From: Moraxellaceae bacterium UBA2477
Lineage (GTDB): Bacteria; Pseudomonadota; Gammaproteobacteria; Pseudomonadales; Moraxellaceae
Direction: 5' to 3'
Assembly (NCBI GenBank): GCA_002342025.1
Contig: DDPD01000015.1
Coordinates: 1-31,297, forward strand
DNA length: 31,297 nucleotides
Within the stretch, counting starts at the first letter, position 1, and the number at the start of each line of letters is the position of its first letter. Position numbers and translations under genes: made by a program. The notes beneath the pieces were generated by a model. That model searched no databases. It was not told where the DNA came from and worked only from the letters and a program-made list of their open reading frames with translations. Shown here one piece after another: positions 26,191 through 31,297 of the stretch.

Positions 26191-27270
26191 TTAATATTTT
26201 CTATTTATTATAGAAATTAGAACTGACTCCCATCTCTCAGCAATTATTTTCGGTGAATACTCATTTTGAACCTGTTTAAATGCTGCTTGAACACGCTCAA
26301 TGCGTTCTTTTTTTGGCATTGCTAAAGCATATTCTAATGAATTGGCTTGTATAGGAGCAATTAAATAATCCTGCAATTTTTCGTAAGATGGAATCATATC
26401 ACAAACTACTAACAGCTTATTAAGTATCGCTGTAACAGGGCGATTAGTCGATTTGGAAAATGTAAAGGGAGAAGGTTTTATTGGCAAAAGCAAGAAAGTA
26501 TGAAGACTTAGCGCACGATCTACGGTGTTTTTATTCCATGGCATATAATATGTTCTTATACTAAGTGCTTTAGACACTTCTCGATATTTTCTGTACGAGT
26601 TACTGATTATAGTAAGTGATTTATTGCCATCACGAAAAGCATCATTGATTATTTTTCTTCCTTCAAGCAAATCAAACATGCCGCCCTCAGCATAGGATAC
26701 TCCGTGTGTACCAAACCAAACGAAGCGGTCATCAGGATCGTTAGTTCGATTTAAGCACCACTCGAGCCACTTAAGTCGAATTTCTGCCAATATGTTTATA
26801 TATCCTTCCGGCCGTGATACTTGCTGACTCTCTTCATAGCAATCTTCGATTGTGAATATTGAACATGAATCAATTACACATTGCTCTTCAATCACTCCCG
26901 CCAAATACTCTGAAGCCGTGGTTATGGCATCTACCTGGAGCAATGCATCTCGAAGTAAATTCACGCGTGCCTCATGCTGCTTTAAACCACTCGGACTTTT
27001 TGAATCTGTATAAAAGTGATTGTCGCAAATATCAAATATAATCACTCCTTTCGGATTTTTCGTGCGAAAAAGCTTAATTTTTATTTGTGTTTCTAGGTCG
27101 TATCTCTTAGAAACTATCAGAATATCTGGGTCATCACATTGATCATAAAAACTACAGGTGTGACCTCGTTCGCTAAGACCTTTCATGATTTCTTCGACGC
27201 GGAGTCGAAAAGATGCTGATTTCAAATTTTTTGAAGGAGGAATCCAAGCGATACGTAGATGATTTAACAT
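26191..27270 (-). CDS. Divergent glycosyltransferase-like protein
   Basis: A 359-residue AT-rich gene. The start LRIAWIPPSKNLKSASFRLR fits the donor/acceptor N-terminal strand and loop of GT-B glycosyltransferases of the GT1/GT4 type. DILIVSKRYD, VIIFDICDNHFY and DAITTASEYLAGVIEE follow, as in family members where the acceptor domain ends in a serine/threonine-rich check strand. In the C-terminal half FVWFGTHG and LLLPIKPSPFTFSKSTNRP replace the canonical EX7E block, so donor type is unclear. The ATG at 27270 (16 bp after the upstream stop) is preferred over a frame start at 27327 that would overlap that gene. Probably adds one sugar of the repeat unit. Confidence 0.65.
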   Translation of the reverse strand: MLNHLRIAWIPPSKNLKSASFRLRVEEIMKGLSERGHTCSFYDQCDDPDILIVSKRYDLETQIKIKLFRTKNPKGVIIFDICDNHFYTDSKSPSGLKQHEARVNLLRDALLQVDAITTASEYLAGVIEEQCVIDSCSIFTIEDCYEESQQVSRPEGYINILAEIRLKWLEWCLNRTNDPDDRFVWFGTHGVSYAEGGMFDLLEGRKIINDAFRDGNKSLTIISNSYRKYREVSKALSIRTYYMPWNKNTVDRALSLHTFLLLPIKPSPFTFSKSTNRPVTAILNKLLVVCDMIPSYEKLQDYLIAPIQANSLEYALAMPKKERIERVQAAFKQVQNEYSPKIIAERWESVLISIINRKY

Positions 27271-27286
27271 TAAATTTTTCAATATA

Positions 27287-27961
27287 TTATATGACCGTGT
27301 AGCCAAAGCCAGAAAGAGTGTTCTCATAGGATGCTAGAATACTTCGTCTATTTGCATCGAGTGAGATACAATTCGATTGGCTAATAATTGTTAAATGATG
27401 CTTAAATTCGAGCGGCAACTCAAATAGCACGGTTGATGGTGCTGCGAAGATCCGTGAAAAACCACCCGCCAATGGGTTTACAACTGCCTGCACTCCTAAA
27501 TATTTGCAAACGTAGTCCGACACATAGTCAGGATCTCGGCCACGCTTGTTGTAAATAGCGACTGGACCGTTGGCATCGAAAAATATTGATCGCTGTTTAA
27601 GTGAGCGTTGCATAACGTGAAAGGAAGATCCGACCGGTTCACTAAAGCCCAGCACTAGCCACCCCGTACTTAATACCGGAAGAATTTCGAGCAAGTCCGA
27701 TAGGCCGTCCGATATTAGAGTGCAGCGTCGCTTAAAAAGCCTATATACAATCCAATTATCCTTAGCACCTGAACGCGGAATAAAAATTCTACATTTTTTG
27801 AACTTAGCAAAAATCTGTATGATGCAATACAATAGTTCTAAACCACGAGATAGGGACGATTGCTCTTTGAATCCAATTCTGAACTTTGCTACAAGAGGAC
27901 CATCAATCAAACCTGCTTGATCTTGGTGATAATTCGTTGAATAAATAAGCACGCTACCCAT
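27287..27961 (-). CDS. Unrecognised cluster protein, possibly a glycosyltransferase
   Basis: A 224-residue protein with AGGAG about 8 nt before its ATG. I do not recognise a family with confidence. It alternates hydrophobic strands and charged turns (MGSVLIYSTNYHQDQAGLID, RGLELLYCIIQIFAKFKKCR, TLISDGLSDLLEILP). It ends with a motif-like FAAPSTVLFELPLEFKHHLT reminiscent of GT52-type or polysialyltransferase-like enzymes, where a Ser-Thr pair lies near the C-terminal end. It lacks membrane helices. It stands between the methyltransferase and the glycosyltransferase, same strand, and is AT-rich, which points to a role in repeat-unit synthesis only by location. Confidence 0.55.
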   Translation of the reverse strand: MGSVLIYSTNYHQDQAGLIDGPLVAKFRIGFKEQSSLSRGLELLYCIIQIFAKFKKCRIFIPRSGAKDNWIVYRLFKRRCTLISDGLSDLLEILPVLSTGWLVLGFSEPVGSSFHVMQRSLKQRSIFFDANGPVAIYNKRGRDPDYVSDYVCKYLGVQAVVNPLAGGFSRIFAAPSTVLFELPLEFKHHLTIISQSNCISLDANRRSILASYENTLSGFGYTVI

Positions 27962-28048
27962 AATGCCTACTCCTACAAGTCACTGACATCTGCATTTTAA
28001 TGCTCAATGTGTGATGTCTTTTTAAACTTCCAAAAATTTTACTTCATC

Positions 28049-28180
28049 CTAAATGTTAAGCTCAAAACCTCTGACGAACTTCGGACTAAGTCGAGCTTTA
28101 GTGGAGTAAATAACATGATCAAAACGAATTTCACATTTGGTAAAGTAATCTTCCCAGACGTGAATCTCTGTTACTCTCTT
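28049..28180 (-). pseudogene. Possible vestige of a lost coding region in the 253-bp gap
   Basis: Between the methyltransferase stop (28215) and the next gene (27961) lies a 43-codon open stretch without a start codon. It reads TEIHVWEDYFTKCEIRFDHV and then STKARLSPKFVRGFELN before a stop. The protein-like composition suggests the remains of a gene, but no family is recognised. Confidence 0.25.
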
Positions 28181-28214
28181 TCATAGTGTGCTAAATGCTT
28201 CAGGCAATTTACTG

Positions 28215-29171
28215 CTATTCGAGAGTATTGATGGGCCTAGCCCATATCTCGATACGTCCGCTCTGGCGCATCAAACCAAGGAGCAGATTTAGGAGTATAC
28301 GAATCGGAATACTAAGCTTACCAATTCGAATCCAGCGCGCCAGCATGGCCAATTTTGAGTTTTTACGCTCGTTCGCCCAGATCTCAAAACTGTGTAATAT
28401 GGTCATGCAATTACGCTGCCAGAAGACTCGTTCGAGCCGCCAACCTGCCTTATCGAGCAAAATACCAATCGTCTTTGGCGTGTAGTGGTACAAATGCGTA
28501 GGCAACTGCAGATCGTAGCTTCGCGCACCAAACATTGTCCTAGAAAGCGACTCGGCACTCGGCACTAGTGCGACGAGATATCCGCCAGGCTTAATCCAGC
28601 TGCGGAGTTTCCGCAATGCAGTTACGGGCTCGTGCAAATGTTCGAGAACCATCCACGCTGTAATCACATCATAGTCACGACGGAAAGACTCTACCTGTTC
28701 GATTGCACCGATGTGTACTGCAAAGCCTTTGCTTCGCGCAACTGCAGCAGCATCACTTGAGAACTCTATGCCTTCGACATCCCAGCCAGCACTGCGGGCC
28801 TCCTCCATGTAGTTGCCTGTAGAGCAGCCAACCTCAAGCATGCGACCGGGAAGCACCGGAGGAAGGGTGCGGCTACGTAACCCAAGAATGCCACGAAGCC
28901 AATTCTTGGCGACCTTCTTCGATCCCGTGCCGGTGATGGCCTCTGGTTGGTACGGGCCATAGTCTGCTGGGTAGTATACTCCGATGGAGTCTGGCGTCGG
29001 TCTTGGGGTGGTTCTCTCCAGACCGCAGTGCCGGCAGCGGTAAATGCTGAATTCTCCGGGAATATGATGAAGAAGGTCGCTGCCGTTCAGGACGAGGTCG
29101 TCTTTTGCAAGGCAACCGTTAGGGCAATCAACTGACTCCAGCACTACGCCTGGTGGTAAAGATTTACTCAT
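28215..29171 (-). CDS. SAM-dependent methyltransferase with N-terminal zinc ribbon
   Basis: A 318-residue class I methyltransferase. The N-terminal Cys set C16, C20, C46 and C49 (CPNGC and CRHCG) looks like a zinc-binding ribbon. The SAM motif I is MLEVGCSTGNY (111-121), followed by GIEFS, VITAWMVLEHLHEP and LRSWIKPGGYLVALVPS. The C-terminal part holds a hydrophobic stretch (IPIRILLNLLLGLM). Such enzymes in polysaccharide clusters methylate sugar residues or the chain end, and the target is not shown by sequence. Its ATG overlaps the acetyltransferase stop by four bases (ATGA). GC content is higher than in the two genes that follow. Confidence 0.88.
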   Translation of the reverse strand: MSKSLPPGVVLESVDCPNGCLAKDDLVLNGSDLLHHIPGEFSIYRCRHCGLERTTPRPTPDSIGVYYPADYGPYQPEAITGTGSKKVAKNWLRGILGLRSRTLPPVLPGRMLEVGCSTGNYMEEARSAGWDVEGIEFSSDAAAVARSKGFAVHIGAIEQVESFRRDYDVITAWMVLEHLHEPVTALRKLRSWIKPGGYLVALVPSAESLSRTMFGARSYDLQLPTHLYHYTPKTIGILLDKAGWRLERVFWQRNCMTILHSFEIWANERKNSKLAMLARWIRIGKLSIPIRILLNLLLGLMRQSGRIEIWARPINTLE

Positions 29172-29764
29172 TTATTATCCAGATCAATGCAAGCGAACGC
29201 ATGTAGTTCGTTAACTTCGTTGTTGAGCAAGAGCTTGCCTGCTCGTTCAATATCCTCATCAGTCCAGTCCCACCACCTGATCTCCAACAACTTACAAATT
29301 GTCGCTTCATCGAAGCGGTACTTGATGTGCCGGGCAGGATTTCCAGCTGTGATCGAATACGGCGGCACGTCCTTCATTACCACGGCCTGCGCTCCGATGA
29401 CTGCGCCATCACCGATGTGCACACCGGAGCCTATAAAGGCACCCCGGCCAATCCATACGTCGTTGCCTATCACCACATCACCCTTGGTCATCGGATGACC
29501 TTGTACATTCTCGAGCGAATCGAACAACTGCATTAGCGGGTAGGTAGTGATCCAATCATGCCGATGCTCGCCGCCCAGAAAAATTGTAACGCCATCGGCG
29601 ATGGATACGAAACTGCCAATTGTCAGACGCGCGCCACTCGTTGTGAAGTGTATCTTAGGAGTGCCGTAACTGTACTTACCGATCGCAAAGTGACGGTAGT
29701 CGCGGTTCAGGTTCATCGCGCGCCGCCTAAGATACCTGAACCTCCTGAAAAATTTACTAATCAA
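29168..29764 (-). CDS. Hexapeptide-repeat O-acetyltransferase (CatB/xenobiotic type)
   Basis: A 198-residue left-handed beta-helix acyltransferase. Hexapeptide repeats run through LTIGSFVSIADGVTIFLGG and VVIGNDVWIGRGAFIGSGVHIGDGAVIGA. The catalytic His is H67 in GGEHRHDW, and AGNPARHIKYRF closes the helix as in CatB/VatD enzymes. Such enzymes trim polysaccharides with acetyl groups using acetyl-CoA. The only good start is a TTG at 29764, which overlaps the flippase stop (TTGA) with GGAG 8 nt upstream. The next ATG, 16 codons in, lacks a ribosome site. Confidence 0.87.
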   Translation of the reverse strand: MISKFFRRFRYLRRRAMNLNRDYRHFAIGKYSYGTPKIHFTTSGARLTIGSFVSIADGVTIFLGGEHRHDWITTYPLMQLFDSLENVQGHPMTKGDVVIGNDVWIGRGAFIGSGVHIGDGAVIGAQAVVMKDVPPYSITAGNPARHIKYRFDEATICKLLEIRWWDWTDEDIERAGKLLLNNEVNELHAFACIDLDNK

Positions 29765-31038
29765 GGGGGTGTCTCCATTCTGCGCAATTTAAGTTCTACA
29801 ATAACAATGCTCATCACGAACGTGATCAAGTAGGCAATTGTGATCGCGATAGCGAGACCAACCACACCGGCCTCCTCGAAAAAAATCCACTTGAGTATTA
29901 GACCAAGCAGGAAACCACCAGTTGATATTTTCGCAGCAAGCAACATTTCACCCAGCGCATACAGCACTGAAATGACAATCGTGCCGGCGATTGACACAAA
30001 GAGAAATCCAATAAGCGCCATCATAAGTTTCCACATCAGTAGGGCATTTTCGGCTGAAAAGTCCAGCGCTAGGGCTAATGCATCTAATAACCAAGGGCGC
30101 CCGACAAAGAGCACACCGGCGATTACGACTGTGGCGAGCAGCGCCACGACTATACGCCCCCGATAGCGAGTACGAACTGAGTGGACTTCGCCGCGCTCGA
30201 GCAGGCGAGCGAGAGTCGGGATCAAGGGCATGCTGATGGCTCGCTCGAGCACTGTCGCTAGAGCACCGATGCCCTGCTGAGCCAGCCCCAGCATAGTCAT
30301 ACTCCCGGCCTGGGCCTGTGACGCCCAGTATCTGTCAACGAGGGGCGAAGTTTTCGACAGTGACGCACTGAACAGGAGCGGTCGGACCATATGCCAAGTT
30401 TCGGCAAGACGCAGGCCGCCTCTTATGGCAGGCCAAGGCCAGTTGGCAATGTACATATGCAGAATGTAAATCACGAATGACCTTGCCAGCCAAATCAAAA
30501 CCGCAGACCAAACTCCCCACGTAGGCACAAGGAACCAAATCGCCACCAACGCCAAAATGGTACCGACGAGCGCGATAACCTCAGCCGTCAGGAATCGATC
30601 GCTGGCCCTGAGCGCCACAGTAAGCAGTGTCACCTGAGTGTTTAGCACTGTGGCACCAAGCAACACTATGCTGAATGCTGTGGTTGTCTGGTGCAGAACT
30701 TCGCTGAAGCCCGAGTACAGTGCGGGCACCCACCATGCCGCCGCAGCCATCAGCAGCAGCACTACTGTACCGACTAAAACCGCTGCCTGACCTTGTGCAA
30801 GTGACTGCTCCTCGCGCCAAGCAATGACATCATGGCGCAGAAGCGAGAAACGGGGAAGCCAGACGCTCTGTAGTGAGGAGGCAATGATCGCGTTAACAAC
30901 AGATGGAACTGCCTGCGCAGCTATGTATGCATCTGTTTGCGGGCCGACACCAACTAGTCTAATTATTAGCAATTGAAACAGTAAAAGGCCTAACAATTGC
31001 ATAGCAGCGATGAAGATTATAAATAAGCTTTTACTCAT
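29761..31038 (-). CDS. Polysaccharide flippase (Wzx, MATE/MurJ-like fold)
   Basis: A 425-residue membrane protein with about 12 helices spanning its length. The N-terminal LLIIRLVGVGPQTDAYIAAQ resembles the MurJ/MviN start (DAYxxA), and PLLFSASLSKTSPLVDRYWAS in the middle fits the sixth to seventh helix loop with charged residues in the channel. It would move lipid-linked repeat units to the periplasmic face. It is the first cluster gene seen in the window and overlaps the acetyltransferase start. No strong Shine-Dalgarno precedes the ATG at 31038. Confidence 0.85.
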   Translation of the reverse strand: MSKSLFIIFIAAMQLLGLLLFQLLIIRLVGVGPQTDAYIAAQAVPSVVNAIIASSLQSVWLPRFSLLRHDVIAWREEQSLAQGQAAVLVGTVVLLLMAAAAWWVPALYSGFSEVLHQTTTAFSIVLLGATVLNTQVTLLTVALRASDRFLTAEVIALVGTILALVAIWFLVPTWGVWSAVLIWLARSFVIYILHMYIANWPWPAIRGGLRLAETWHMVRPLLFSASLSKTSPLVDRYWASQAQAGSMTMLGLAQQGIGALATVLERAISMPLIPTLARLLERGEVHSVRTRYRGRIVVALLATVVIAGVLFVGRPWLLDALALALDFSAENALLMWKLMMALIGFLFVSIAGTIVISVLYALGEMLLAAKISTGGFLLGLILKWIFFEEAGVVGLAIAITIAYLITFVMSIVIVELKLRRMETPP

Positions 31039-31069
31039 AATCTTAAAATTTTCCGATTAAATTCATTAA

Positions 31070-31120
31070 AAAATTAAATAATATTTAAATTATTAATGAA
31101 TTTAAATATTATTTAATTTT
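31070..31120. repeat. Perfect 22-bp AT-only inverted repeat
   Basis: The arms at 31070-31091 and 31099-31120 are exact reverse complements around a 7-nt loop and contain only A and T. It lies 32 bp upstream of the flippase start, in what should be the leader or an intergenic gap of the polysaccharide operon. Confidence 0.85.
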
Positions 31121-31129
31121 AACGGTCAT

Positions 31130-31170
31130 TATATTCCTAATATTAATTATCAATTAATATTAGGAATATA
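31130..31170. repeat. Perfect 19-bp inverted repeat with 3-nt loop
   Basis: The arms at 31130-31148 and 31152-31170 are exact reverse complements around ATC. It lies only 9 bp beyond the 22-bp repeat and has a different arm sequence (containing ATTCCTAATATT). The remaining bases to the window end (31171-31297) hold no gene I would defend, only a short 6-bp hairpin near 31281-31294. Confidence 0.85.
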
Positions 31171-31297
31171 CTATTAGCGATAATTTTCATATGGCAAAAG
31201 TTAAAAAATAGATACTCTTGGTTTAGCAAGGGCATAGCCTAAATTTTGTGATTTCCCGCCAAATTCATTGCCTTGACTGCAAGACTAAAGTCTTGGG

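Noticed and set aside
28113..28184. A + strand 23-codon frame from ATG with GGAG 8 nt upstream
   Set aside because: Very short, antisense to the surrounding operon, no recognisable sequence; the ribosome site match alone is too little.
1..31297. CRISPR arrays, tRNA or rRNA genes, and an ops/JUMPstart element
   Set aside because: No regularly spaced repeats, no cloverleaf or rRNA sequence, and no GGCGGTAGC-type motif in a leader position were recognised on either strand by eye.

Overview
The window looks like a chromosomal segment of a gammaproteobacterium, probably Pseudomonadales and perhaps Moraxellaceae (an inference from gene order, not tested). The block pyrC tail, rnt, 2-Cys peroxiredoxin ... 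grxD ... argF resembles the Pseudomonas pyrC-rnt-...-argF neighbourhood. A set of sugar-nucleotide genes (galU, pgi, ugd-like, phosphomannomutase, galE) beside an initiating sugar transferase and a CapD/WbpM-type dehydratase resembles an Acinetobacter-type surface polysaccharide locus.

Region 1 (1-5.6 kb) is housekeeping. On the + strand are the pyrC 3' end and rnt, coupled by a GTGA overlap. On the - strand are grxD, a stomatin/SPFH gene, nfeD and a peroxiredoxin. On the + strand argD-argF are coupled by an ATGA overlap. Region 2 (5.6-14.7 kb) is a leftward set of precursor genes: galU-pgi-ugd-like (4-base overlaps), a small orphan gene with its own terminator, phosphomannomutase-rfaH (4-base overlap), glpK and galE. 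A perfect 25-bp inverted repeat lies between glpK and galE.

Region 3 (14.7-17.8 kb) is accessory. It holds a CcdA-type antitoxin whose toxin survives only as a C-terminal scrap, a secreted coiled-coil protein followed by a small lipoprotein, and two related VanZ-like membrane genes, one of them broken by an amber codon. Region 4 (17.7-31.3 kb) is a leftward surface polysaccharide cluster: flippase, acetyltransferase, zinc-ribbon methyltransferase, an unrecognised protein, a divergent glycosyltransferase, a Wzy-like polymerase, a GT4 glycosyltransferase, an epimerase, the initiating sugar transferase and the CapD-type dehydratase. From about 22.5 kb onward the DNA is conspicuously AT-richer. 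The Wzy gene sits among decayed insertion sequences: two related IS30-family remnants in opposite orientation and one IS5-family remnant.

Functionally, Glc-6-P/Man-6-P interconversion (pgi, phosphomannomutase), UDP-glucose synthesis (galU) and epimerisation (galE) feed nucleotide sugars to the cluster. The dehydratase and epimerase make the first-sugar precursor, the sugar transferase loads it on the lipid carrier, glycosyltransferases and modifying enzymes extend it, and flippase and polymerase export and join the units. An RfaH-type antiterminator is encoded with the phosphomannomutase. The most striking oddity is that the UDP-glucose dehydrogenase homologue has lost its catalytic cysteine, acidic residues and dinucleotide-binding motif while keeping a full-length open frame.
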